41,423 nt of DNA from assembly GCA_030426665.1 (NCBI GenBank), contig JAUHYD010000024.1, positions 1-41,423 of the forward strand, in the 5' to 3' direction. Each line of letters begins with the position of its first letter. The stretch's first letter is position 1. The notes beneath the pieces are model-generated. The model saw nothing but the letters and a program-made list of their open reading frames with translations, was not told the DNA's origin and did no database searches. Source of the DNA: Bacteroidia bacterium (GTDB taxonomy: Bacteria > Bacteroidota > Bacteroidia > Chitinophagales > Chitinophagaceae). Both the position numbers and the translations under genes were made by a program. Positions 16,738 through 24,418 of this stretch are shown here, one piece after another.

Positions 16738-18768
16738 ATGAAAACACTTAGCGTACTACTGATGGTAATAATGATGAACCTGCAATCAGTAGCTCAGGAA
16801 ATAGCAGGTAAAGTAATCGATGAAAAAAAAGAACCCGTTATCAATGCCACGATAACAGTCTACCGGAATAACATAAAAAAAGGTGGTACTGTTTCAGACT
16901 TCGACGGCAACTATTTAATTAAATCACTCGATGCCGGGCAGTACGACCTAATAGTATCTTATATCGGCTACGATTCCATTTGCATGAAACAAGTTGTTGT
17001 CGACCCCGCTGGCAGAACTACTGTAAACTTCACCCTCACCCCGTCATCAGATCCGCTACCGGAGGTTGCTATAACTGCCTACAAAATGAAGCTTATTGAT
17101 CAGGACAACCCCGGCAAAAAAATCATCACCGCTAACGACATAAACCGCCTTGCAACTACCGAGGTGACTGATATTGTAAGTATGAATAGCCGTGGTTATC
17201 GGGCCCGGCGTGGTGCCAGTCTGGGAGGTGCACGTAGCTCAGGAACACTATATATCATTGACGGTGTACAGGTACAAAATATATCCGGTAGCGCTGGCAT
17301 ACCAATGGCACAAAATGAAACACAGTACTACAACCCAAGTACCACAGAATACAAGCATGCACCGGAAAATGACTTCAGGAGCGTGGCAGCCAACCCGCTT
17401 TCTACAATGAGTGTAGACGTTGACCGGGCATCGTACACCAATATTCGTCGCATTATCAACGAGGGCAACAAACCGCCTGCCGATGCTGTGCGGATAGAAG
17501 AAATGATTAACTACTTCAAATACGATTACCCGCAACCAACGGGCAACAACCCCATATCCATCAATACCGAAGTTACCGATTGCCCATGGCGCGCAGAAAA
17601 CAAGTTGTTGAAAATTGGGATTCAGGCGAAAAGTATCAATACGGCAAATTTACCACCTTCTAATCTTGTCTTCCTGATAGATGTATCCGGCTCCATGGAC
17701 GAAGACGATAAACTACCATTACTCATAAGCGGCATGAAACTACTCGTCGATAATATCAGACCTATCGACAAGGTTGCCATAGTTGCCTATGCGGGAGCAG
17801 CAGGACTTGTACTCCCCCCTACTCCCGGAACCAACAAAGAAGCCATCCTCGATGCACTCGACCGATTAGAATCCGGTGGCTCTACTGCGGGCGGAGCAGG
17901 CATCAAACTGGCATACAAAACAGCTGTCGATAACTATATCAAAGGCGGCAACAACAGAGTGATACTGGCTACCGATGGCGACTTTAATGTAGGTATCAGT
18001 AATGACAATGACTTAGAAGCACTCATCGTTGCGCAAAGGAAGACCGGTGTATATCTGACTTGCCTCGGTTTTGGCACCGGCAATTACAAAGACGCAAAAA
18101 TGGAAACGCTTGCAGACAAAGGCAACGGCAACTACCACTATATCGACAATATCAAAGAGGCACGCAAAGCGCTTGTATCTGAGTTCGGCGGCACACTGTT
18201 TACCGTAGCTAAGGACGTGAAAACCCAAATCGAGTTTAACCCCGATGTAATACAAGGTTACAGACTTATTGGTTACGAAAACAGATTGCTTAATGAAGAA
18301 GATTTCAAAGACGATAAAAAAGATGCCGGAGATATGGGTGCAGGACATACCGTTACCATCATCTACGAACTGATACCAACTGGCATCAATAGTAAGCTCA
18401 TGCGCAATACTCGCAAGCTCAAATACCGCAAAAACAAAACACGCAAAACACACTACAGCAACGAACTGGCAACTATTAAGTTCCGGTACAAAAAACCGGA
18501 GGGAAACACCTCAAAAGAAATGGCACACATCATTACTAACCAAACAACACCATGGAAAATGGCCACAAACGACACCCGCTTTGCCACATCTGTAGCCATG
18601 TTTGGCATGATGCTCAAAGACTCTGAATACAGAGGCACTACCTCCTACAACCGGATTATTGAGGAAACAGTCACTTGCATGACCGACGACGCAGATGGCT
18701 CCAAAACAGAATTCACCAAGCTCGTAAATGACATGAAAGACTACAATGAAAGAACAGGCATGAAGTAA
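16738..18768 (+). CDS. Secreted von Willebrand factor A protein (YfbK-like) with carboxypeptidase-regulatory-like N-terminus
   Basis: The ATG at 16738 is chosen because it is preceded by GGGAG and starts a signal peptide (MKTLSVLLMVIMMNLQSVAQ); an in-frame ATG at 16636 would add 34 residues without a signal. Of 676 residues, about 22-105 form a CarboxypepD_reg-like domain (IAGKVIDEKKEPVINATITV). A stretch at about 120-185 looks like part of a TonB-receptor plug (SRGYRARRGASLGGARSSG, TLYIIDGVQVQ). The vWF_A N-terminal domain follows (NPLSTMSVDVDRASY), then the VWA domain with a complete MIDAS start D315-V-S317-G-S319, and a DUF3520-like C-terminus (EYRGTTSYNRIIEETV). The architecture is common in Bacteroidota, but its role is not established. 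The MIDAS suggests metal-dependent binding of a partner protein in the periplasm or at the outer membrane (inference). A strong terminator follows 13 bp after the stop. Confidence 0.87.
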   Translation: MKTLSVLLMVIMMNLQSVAQEIAGKVIDEKKEPVINATITVYRNNIKKGGTVSDFDGNYLIKSLDAGQYDLIVSYIGYDSICMKQVVVDPAGRTTVNFTLTPSSDPLPEVAITAYKMKLIDQDNPGKKIITANDINRLATTEVTDIVSMNSRGYRARRGASLGGARSSGTLYIIDGVQVQNISGSAGIPMAQNETQYYNPSTTEYKHAPENDFRSVAANPLSTMSVDVDRASYTNIRRIINEGNKPPADAVRIEEMINYFKYDYPQPTGNNPISINTEVTDCPWRAENKLLKIGIQAKSINTANLPPSNLVFLIDVSGSMDEDDKLPLLISGMKLLVDNIRPIDKVAIVAYAGAAGLVLPPTPGTNKEAILDALDRLESGGSTAGGAGIKLAYKTAVDNYIKGGNNRVILATDGDFNVGISNDNDLEALIVAQRKTGVYLTCLGFGTGNYKDAKMETLADKGNGNYHYIDNIKEARKALVSEFGGTLFTVAKDVKTQIEFNPDVIQGYRLIGYENRLLNEEDFKDDKKDAGDMGAGHTVTIIYELIPTGINSKLMRNTRKLKYRKNKTRKTHYSNELATIKFRYKKPEGNTSKEMAHIITNQTTPWKMATNDTRFATSVAMFGMMLKDSEYRGTTSYNRIIEETVTCMTDDADGSKTEFTKLVNDMKDYNERTGMK

Positions 18769-18781
18769 TAATGAAATCGAT

Positions 18782-18820
18782 AGTTAGGAGTCGCTACCAC
18801 AATAGCGACTCCTAACTTTT
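18782..18820 (+). terminator. Rho-independent terminator
   Basis: A perfect stem pairs 18783-18796 (GTTAGGAGTCGCTA) with 18803-18816, with a 6-base loop (CCACAA) and a following TTTT. One further A-T pair extends it. It lies directly after the VWA gene. Confidence 0.9.
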
Positions 18821-18937
18821 ACAACAAACCTTCCGTCGCCACCAAACCAGAAACCACTTGTCATATTGATACACCACTTAGCTACGCTACAGTCAACACC
18901 CAACTCCAGTATACGGAAAGCAGTTCAGGCAGCAACG

Positions 18938-19104
18938 CCTGTCACGGTGAGTGAACAATTTGCTGCGCACAAACTCTTTGAAAATGACATTTTGTGCTGT
19001 TGCAGCAGCTAGCTCCCCTTTAGGGGTGGGGGTAGGTTCGATTTCAGTAGAGGACCTCTTGTCACCTTGAGCCACGCCGAAAGGGTGACAGTGTGCGTTG
19101 GCCA
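18938..19104 (+). repeat. Dispersed intergenic repeat, copy A
   Basis: This stretch aligns over its full length with 24091-24255. Shared blocks include cctgtcacgg, gagtgaaca, acaaactctttgaaaatgac, ctttaggggtgggggtag, gaacctctt-like and cagtgtgcgttggc. Inside it, TGTCACC and GGTGACA (about 19060-19090) form an inverted repeat like the hairpin repeats seen in many Bacteroidota genomes. Confidence 0.8.
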
Positions 19105-19210
19105 CTACTTAACCCTATTGATGTCTGTCGCTATCCATACCCATAATGTCATGGTTCGGCGCGGCTCACCACGACAAAAAACAACAACCCACAAGTCCCA
19201 CAACCCGCCT

Positions 19211-19245
19211 GTCATGTCGACGAAGGAGACATCTGCAACTCATGG
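19211..19245 (+). repeat. Short GTCATGTCGAC element, copy 1
   Basis: GTCATGTCGACG, then a short spacer and AGGAGACATC, continuing into an imperfect CACTAC/CAACTC stretch. It is repeated at 19554-19589. Confidence 0.65.
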
Positions 19246-19330
19246 TGTTTAATACTAACCCCTCCCTTTCCGGACGGTCCTCCACTCCTAAATGTGTATT
19301 ACTCTTGTTAAGTATACAACTTAAGGGAAC

Positions 19331-19354
19331 TCCCCTCCTATTTTCAGGAGGGGA
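19331..19354. other. GC-rich hairpin
   Basis: TCCCCTCCT and AGGAGGGGA form a perfect 9-bp stem with the loop ATTTTC. No T-run follows on either strand, so it is more like a repeat-element hairpin than a terminator. Confidence 0.55.
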
Positions 19355-19357
19355 TGG

Positions 19358-19387
19358 CACAAAAACTCCGGTTTACCGGTTTTTGTG
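19358..19387. other. Hairpin with bulge
   Basis: CACAAAAA pairs with TTTTTGTG and CCGG with CCGG around a TTTA loop; the left arm has a 2-base CT bulge. It lies 3 bases after the preceding hairpin and could act as a bidirectional terminator, but no gene end is adjacent. Confidence 0.5.
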
Positions 19388-19500
19388 ACTGGGGTGGTAA
19401 ATTTCTGCTTCCCCTCACTCCTACACATTTACTTTGTATCACACAAATTCAAACAAAAACAACTACCCCAAAAACACCAATCACCAAATTTACCAATTGT

Positions 19501-19551
19501 CAAAACAAGGGGTACATAACACCTCCCTTCCCTTAGGGGAGGGGCTTTTAC
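19501..19551 (+). repeat. GGGGAGGGG intergenic element, copy 1
   Basis: The first 43 bases (from CAAAACAAGGGGTACATAAC onward) are identical to 22831-22873. The two copies lie just before and just after the PKD-protein gene as direct repeats. Confidence 0.85.
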
Positions 19552-19553
19552 TT

Positions 19554-19589
19554 GTCATGTCGACGGCAGGAGACATCCACTACTCGTGC
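19554..19589 (+). repeat. Short GTCATGTCGAC element, copy 2
   Basis: It matches the element at 19211-19245 (GTCATGTCGACG, then AGGAGACATC) with a few differences and one 1-base length difference in the spacer. Confidence 0.65.
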
Positions 19590-19636
19590 CGTTATATCGA
19601 TACTTCCTTTTTTCTTATCTTTATTATGTAATACCT

Positions 19637-22600
19637 ATGAAACGCTATATTATATACTTCCTGTTGTTTCTTGTTTACAGTTCGTCATCCGATGCCCAAA
19701 TGTTTGATTGGGTGACAGGGGGTGGATCCAACACGCTCGTCCCTTCAGGTTCATCTGATGAATCTGTTTATGCAATGTGTACTGACTACAATGGCAATGT
19801 ATATGTTTTGAGTTCTGTGGGAAGTAGTCCGCCAATTGTTGCGGATACCTTTTTATCACCAACTGGCTCGTACGGCAGTTATGAAAATGTGATGTTTGCC
19901 AGTTATACCTGTGAAGGACAAATGCGGTTTGCCAAGGTTATATCCGGTAGTAAAGTTGTGTCTCATGGTATTGTTTGTGATACTGCAGGGCGTGTATATG
20001 TGGCATTATTTGCTCGTCATGGTAGTTCTGCGTCTACAACTTTACGAATTGGTTATGATACATCTATTGCAGGTGTCGTATACCAGACGCAAATGTTAGT
20101 TCAATATGATACTACCGGTCACATGAATTGGTTGCGTTTTGTGGGAGATAATACATTGGCTACGCTAGCTGGGGGGGCGAATTCTCGAAATTGTTTTGTG
20201 GCTGTCGATGGGGATAATGATGTACATTACATTAATACAATTGGCTATGGTGTACCTATCACCCCGACCCTTACGAGCCACTCCGGAACATATGACCTGA
20301 AATATGACGCTTCAGGTGCTTTGCTGTCTGTACATAAGTTGCAAATTGACTCCAGCCTTGTTGACGTCCAAGGTATAAGTCTTGATAAGAATAGCGGTAA
20401 ACTATACACAGTCGGGACCCGGTTAATATCAAGATTTCCTGACAGTTCTTATTACCCTTACATTGCATCCTTTGATACTGCCCGTAACCTGATATGGAAA
20501 GATACGCTTGCCATATCGTGTTATTCAGGTCCGGGTTATGCAATTTTTGCGGGTATCACTACTGATAATTCAGGGAATTTGTACATGTCGGGAACTGGCT
20601 CAGGCTGCGTTACTTACCGGGGGCATACTTTTACCAACGCATTATCTGGTCGAATAGCATTTATTCTCAAGACAGATACCTCAGGTAACGTTAACTGGAT
20701 GAAAGGGTTTAGTGGCAGTTCGAGTATAAACGCTTTTGCATCTATTGCCTTAACCCCTAATGGCAATGTCGCCGCATCCGGAGTGATGACTGGGACTATA
20801 TTGACCGATACTGATACTTTGGTTTCCTATTCTGGAGAAGGACAGAATGCGCATTTTGTCGTAATGGATACGGCAGGCTATATTGATACAATTCAGCAAC
20901 TGCACGGCACTGGTTTTTACGACTTAGCTCATTGCATTATTAGTGACCGTACCGGTAATCTGTATGTGGGAGGAGAGGTCGGTACTTCTACCTGGGCAGG
21001 TAGCCTCGTTCCTTATACATCAATCGGTGGCAATAGTGATTTTTTTGTAATGAAGTATGGTGTTGATTGTGATTGTGTTTCCATGCCTGTTGCTTCTTAT
21101 ACAGATACAGGCACATTAGTTCGTGGTTTTACCTATACTGGCACAACGACAGGCATAGACAGTGTCCGTTGGGATTTCGGCGATGGTGGTACGAGTACAC
21201 TCCTGAACCCGATACACACGTATATTACCGCAGATACATTTTCAGCATGTGTACGTGTATACACATCTTGTGGCTCAGACCTGTATTGCAGCGATATTGA
21301 GATTCCTTGTATAACACCTCCTGTTGCATCTTATGTTATGAGTGGCACCGGACTTACCCGCAGCTTCACCTATACCGGTACTCCGGCAGGCATAGACAGC
21401 GTTACTTGGGGTTTTAGTGACGGAGGGACGGATGTCGGAGGTGTGGTATCTCACTCCTTTGCTTCGGCAGCAACCTATACCGTATGTGTTACAGCTCACA
21501 CTCCATGCGGGACACACACCGCCTGTACTTCTGTTAGCATTACCTGTACTGCAAGCCCTGTATCTGCATTTACCGTCAGCACCGGGGCTGGGCTGACAAA
21601 AAGTTTTGTCTACACCGGAACTACAGCAGGAATGGATAGTGTTACCTGGGATTTCGGCGATGGGAATACAGGAACTGGCCTAACCCCTGCAAATACCTAT
21701 ACTGCTGCGGGAACATATACGGTGTGCGCCACAGTACATACCAATTGTGGTACGCATACGGCCTGTACTACTATAGGGGTTACCTGTGTCACTCCTCCCG
21801 CTGCGTCTTTCACCCTTTCCGGTTCTGATCTGTCCCGTAACTTTACTTATACCGGTACTACGGCGGGAATGGACAGCGTGCGATGGGACTTTGGGGATGG
21901 CAGTACTACAACAATAGTGAATCCGCTACATGCGTTTGCGTCAGCAGGTACTTATACGGTTTGTGTTACGGTATATACAAACTGCGGTAGTGATACTTAT
22001 TGCAGTCCCGTGACTGTAGCCTGCGCAACGCTGCCAACAGCATCATTTACCTATGCCGGCACCGGTGCGACAAGAAGTTTTTTATATACAGGTACTACCG
22101 CCGGCATGGATAGTGTGCGTTGGCATTTCGGAGACGGGGGTACTGCAACCGTTGTTGCTCCAAGCCATACCTATACGGCAGAAGGCACTTACAGTATTTG
22201 TGTCTATGTGTTTACCAATTGTGGCAGTGACACTTTTTGTCAGAGTGTGAATGTGAACTGTTTCTTACCGATAACCTCTGCGTTTAACGATACAGGAGCA
22301 TTAGTACATGGTTTCTCTTATACAGGTGCAATGGCTGGCTATGATAGCGTGGTATGGGACTTCGGGGATGGAGTGACTGATACGGGATTGCATGCCATAC
22401 ATACTTATGCAGTTGCCGATACGTACCACGTATGCGCAACAGTATATACAGAATGTGGAATAAACATGGTATGCAAGGATGTGATTGTTAATTATCCAAC
22501 AGGTGTTCCCGGAATTTCATTACAGCAGGTACAGGTATTTCCAAACCCCGTAACTCAGGAGTTGCATGTGTCCGGTTTGCATTATAAAACCTGTTATACC

Positions 22601-22753
22601 ATATATAATGTTGTTGGTGTGAAGCTCGAAAAAGGTCAGTTACAACCCGCAGCAGCTATCATCCAAACAACAGCACTTCCGCCGGGCGTATATTTATTAC
22701 AACTGTCAGCGAAAAGCGGATATAGGAAAACCGTGCAGTTTATAAAGCGATAG
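19637..22753 (+). CDS. Secreted propeller protein with six PKD domains and T9SS type A sorting domain
   Basis: The ATG at 19637 is chosen because it opens a signal peptide (MKRYIIYFLLFLVYSSSSDAQ); an upstream in-frame GTG at 19586 would add 17 residues ahead of it. The protein has 1038 residues. Residues about 20-480 show irregular SBBP-like strands (GNVYVLSSV, GNLYMSGTG, GNLYVGGEV). Six PKD domains of about 73 residues follow, each with YTGTTAGxDSVxWDFGDG, an HTYxxAGTYTVCVTVY strand and paired Cys near the end; unit 2 has GFSDG instead of DFGDG. The C-terminal 75 residues are a type A T9SS domain (VFPNPVTQELHV, YNVVGVKLEKG, LPPGVYLLQLS). It is predicted to be secreted or surface-bound; PKD repeats usually mediate protein or polysaccharide contact. 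Its DNA favours T-rich codons more than the adhesins at 1-12822. Direct repeats flank it. Confidence 0.87.
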   Translation: MKRYIIYFLLFLVYSSSSDAQMFDWVTGGGSNTLVPSGSSDESVYAMCTDYNGNVYVLSSVGSSPPIVADTFLSPTGSYGSYENVMFASYTCEGQMRFAKVISGSKVVSHGIVCDTAGRVYVALFARHGSSASTTLRIGYDTSIAGVVYQTQMLVQYDTTGHMNWLRFVGDNTLATLAGGANSRNCFVAVDGDNDVHYINTIGYGVPITPTLTSHSGTYDLKYDASGALLSVHKLQIDSSLVDVQGISLDKNSGKLYTVGTRLISRFPDSSYYPYIASFDTARNLIWKDTLAISCYSGPGYAIFAGITTDNSGNLYMSGTGSGCVTYRGHTFTNALSGRIAFILKTDTSGNVNWMKGFSGSSSINAFASIALTPNGNVAASGVMTGTILTDTDTLVSYSGEGQNAHFVVMDTAGYIDTIQQLHGTGFYDLAHCIISDRTGNLYVGGEVGTSTWAGSLVPYTSIGGNSDFFVMKYGVDCDCVSMPVASYTDTGTLVRGFTYTGTTTGIDSVRWDFGDGGTSTLLNPIHTYITADTFSACVRVYTSCGSDLYCSDIEIPCITPPVASYVMSGTGLTRSFTYTGTPAGIDSVTWGFSDGGTDVGGVVSHSFASAATYTVCVTAHTPCGTHTACTSVSITCTASPVSAFTVSTGAGLTKSFVYTGTTAGMDSVTWDFGDGNTGTGLTPANTYTAAGTYTVCATVHTNCGTHTACTTIGVTCVTPPAASFTLSGSDLSRNFTYTGTTAGMDSVRWDFGDGSTTTIVNPLHAFASAGTYTVCVTVYTNCGSDTYCSPVTVACATLPTASFTYAGTGATRSFLYTGTTAGMDSVRWHFGDGGTATVVAPSHTYTAEGTYSICVYVFTNCGSDTFCQSVNVNCFLPITSAFNDTGALVHGFSYTGAMAGYDSVVWDFGDGVTDTGLHAIHTYAVADTYHVCATVYTECGINMVCKDVIVNYPTGVPGISLQQVQVFPNPVTQELHVSGLHYKTCYTIYNVVGVKLEKGQLQPAAAIIQTTALPPGVYLLQLSAKSGYRKTVQFIKR

Positions 22754-22830
22754 TTGCACAAATAACGCAAACTGCCACACGTCATTTCTAACTATTACCT
22801 AATTCACCAATTACCAATTTATCTAATTAT

Positions 22831-22891
22831 CAAAACAAGGGGTACATAACACCTCCCTTCCCTTAGGGGAGGGCCGGGGAGGGGCTTTTAC
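22831..22891 (+). repeat. GGGGAGGGG intergenic element, copy 2
   Basis: Identical to 19501-19543 for 43 bases, then carries an extra 10 bases (CCGGGGAGGG) before the shared GGGGCTTTTAC-type end. The poorly matched AT-rich lead-in (CACCAATTACCAATTT) also resembles that of copy 1. Confidence 0.85.
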
Positions 22892-23000
22892 CATAGACAC
22901 ATAGCGTCTTATCATAAGTCGAAAATCGCACTACCATAAAAACCCGATTTGTCAATCTCAAAACCTATGCAGACATTCACACCCTAAAACCTCCTATCAA

Positions 23001-24029
23001 ATGAAAACAGAACAAAAACAACAAGCCCGAAATCTTTTCTTTCAGACAGAACTAACCAAAACACAAATCGCACAACACCTCAATATCAGCCGGCGCACGC
23101 TGTCATATTGGGTAAAAGAAGGCAACTGGAACCGACTCAAAAACGCACACAACCACATGCCCGCCATACTTGCCGAAAACTGCTACCATATTTTCGGACA
23201 CCTTACGGAATACTACCTGTCAGATCGGCGACTAACAAACCCGGTCTCTTACAAAGAGGTCGACACCCTCCACAAACTCACCCTCACTATCAAAAACCTA
23301 AAGAGCCGTACTACCATCAACGAAAGCATGCAGGTGCTTACTTCCATGCTCGACAATATAAGACAGCACGATGAACCACTTGCACAAAAAATCACACCCT
23401 ATGTCGATGAGTACATTGCAAAACGAGCCGACATCTACACCGCCGACCTCATGCCCGACAACTTCACAGGCATCGGTGGGCGCATCCCATGGCAACCCGA
23501 AGACAATACAGAAGCAGTTATAGACGGTAGAGAAGACTTCTTTAATGACCCCGAAACCGTCGAAACATATAAAAAATACAATATCCCCTTTCCCGACGAA
23601 GACGAAATTAGCTCCATCCCTTCCGGGGCAACACAACCAACACCCCAAAAAACAAAAGAAGAAAACGACGCAGAGCCACTTCGCCCCTCACAAGAACAAA
23701 CACCAAACAACGACACTCCAAACAACAACACGCTCCTACCCGACAACAACAATCAGAGCATCACCCCCAAACAACCGTGCCCCGAACAACCCATGAGCGA
23801 ATCGAACAAAGCTGCAAAATGTGAGCAAGAAAAGAGCAACAATTCACTCACCGAATTTTACAAAATATTGAATATCATCGAGTTGTCAAAAACCAACCGA
23901 AAAACAGAAAAACCAAACCAAAGTGCGCAAAATCCACTTCAAAAAGAAAAACAGATTAAAGAAAGTGAAAAAGCAGCACCGCTCCCACATAAACACAGCA
24001 ACACATATCGCCCGTCGCAACAACAGTAG
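23001..24029 (+). CDS. HTH protein resembling phage terminase small subunit / gpP N-terminus
   Basis: The 342-residue protein has an N-terminal helix-turn-helix (about residues 5-45: ARNLFFQTELTKTQIAQHLN then ISRRTLSYWVKEGNW) typical of terminase small subunits and related DNA-binding proteins. A helical middle part (about 50-155) contains YKEVDTLHKLTLTIKNL. From about residue 165 to the end the sequence is rich in Asn, Gln, Pro, Lys and Glu and looks disordered. No terminase large subunit, portal or capsid gene is nearby, so it is either a remnant or a domesticated DNA-binding protein. The target is unknown. The opposite strand has two shorter open frames with no domain signal; the HTH supports the plus-strand reading. 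It lies between intergenic repeats. Confidence 0.7.
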   Translation: MKTEQKQQARNLFFQTELTKTQIAQHLNISRRTLSYWVKEGNWNRLKNAHNHMPAILAENCYHIFGHLTEYYLSDRRLTNPVSYKEVDTLHKLTLTIKNLKSRTTINESMQVLTSMLDNIRQHDEPLAQKITPYVDEYIAKRADIYTADLMPDNFTGIGGRIPWQPEDNTEAVIDGREDFFNDPETVETYKKYNIPFPDEDEISSIPSGATQPTPQKTKEENDAEPLRPSQEQTPNNDTPNNNTLLPDNNNQSITPKQPCPEQPMSESNKAAKCEQEKSNNSLTEFYKILNIIELSKTNRKTEKPNQSAQNPLQKEKQIKESEKAAPLPHKHSNTYRPSQQQ

Positions 24030-24090
24030 GTACACAAGCCATATATTCGGCAATCCGAAGAATCCGTTTTGCAAACTCGGACTAGTGGGG

Positions 24091-24255
24091 CCTGTCACGG
24101 CGAGTGAACAGTTTCCTTCGAACAAACTCTTTGAAAATGACATAATGGGATGTTTCAGCAGCACACTCACCTTTAGGGGTGGGGGTAGATTCGAATTTAG
24201 TAAAGAACCTCTTATCATTGGCAGCCCCACCGAACCCTGGCAGTGTGCGTTGGCA
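24091..24255 (+). repeat. Dispersed intergenic repeat, copy B
   Basis: Full-length match to 18938-19104 with scattered differences. Together they bracket the segment with the PKD protein and the HTH protein. The region from 24030 to 24418 holds only this copy and the small tandem repeat. Confidence 0.8.
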
Positions 24256-24336
24256 ATCTCAATTGAATGTCCCACGCTCTTGATTACTCAATATGTTGCC
24301 GGAAATGCACAGAATCAGCCTCATGCTCCAATTATC

Positions 24337-24368
24337 AAATTGTCAAATTCACAAATTGTCAAATTCAC
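24337..24368 (+). repeat. 16-bp tandem repeat
   Basis: AAATTGTCAAATTCAC occurs twice head to tail, with partial copies at each side, about 50 bp before the metG start. It is AT-rich and may be slippage-prone. Confidence 0.8.
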
Positions 24369-24418
24369 AAATCCCTCCACCCAAAAACTCCCCACAGTTA
24401 TTTATCTTGCACCCTGAT

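Larger units (their letters stand above)
18821..19636. other. Repeat-rich intergenic region
   Basis: About 800 bp without a convincing gene. It holds a copy of the 166-bp dispersed repeat, two copies of a short GTCATGTCGAC element, two strong hairpins and a copy of the GGGGAGGGG element, all listed separately. Short ORFs here overlap these repeats and lack recognisable domains. A TTACTTTG motif at 19429-19436 could be a promoter for the gene at 19637 but would leave a leader of about 200 bases. Confidence 0.6.

Noticed and set aside
18893..19105. A 70-residue minus-strand frame before the PKD gene
   Set aside because: It overlaps the dispersed repeat, which is also present at 24091-24255 without conservation of the frame.
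23298..23752. Two minus-strand frames of 105-116 residues opposite the HTH gene
   Set aside because: The plus-strand frame has a recognisable HTH and a full-length reading. The opposite frames are Ser/Val/Cys-rich with no domain.
23001..24029. Prophage remnant
   Set aside because: Only the HTH resembles a phage protein; no large terminase, portal, capsid, tail, integrase or attachment-site pair was seen, so a prophage call is not supported.
24293..24418. Upstream extension of metG by 42 residues
   Set aside because: The extension is translated from AT-rich tandem repeat DNA, and MetRS proteins start at the MDFKRYLITAALPYANG type of N-terminus.
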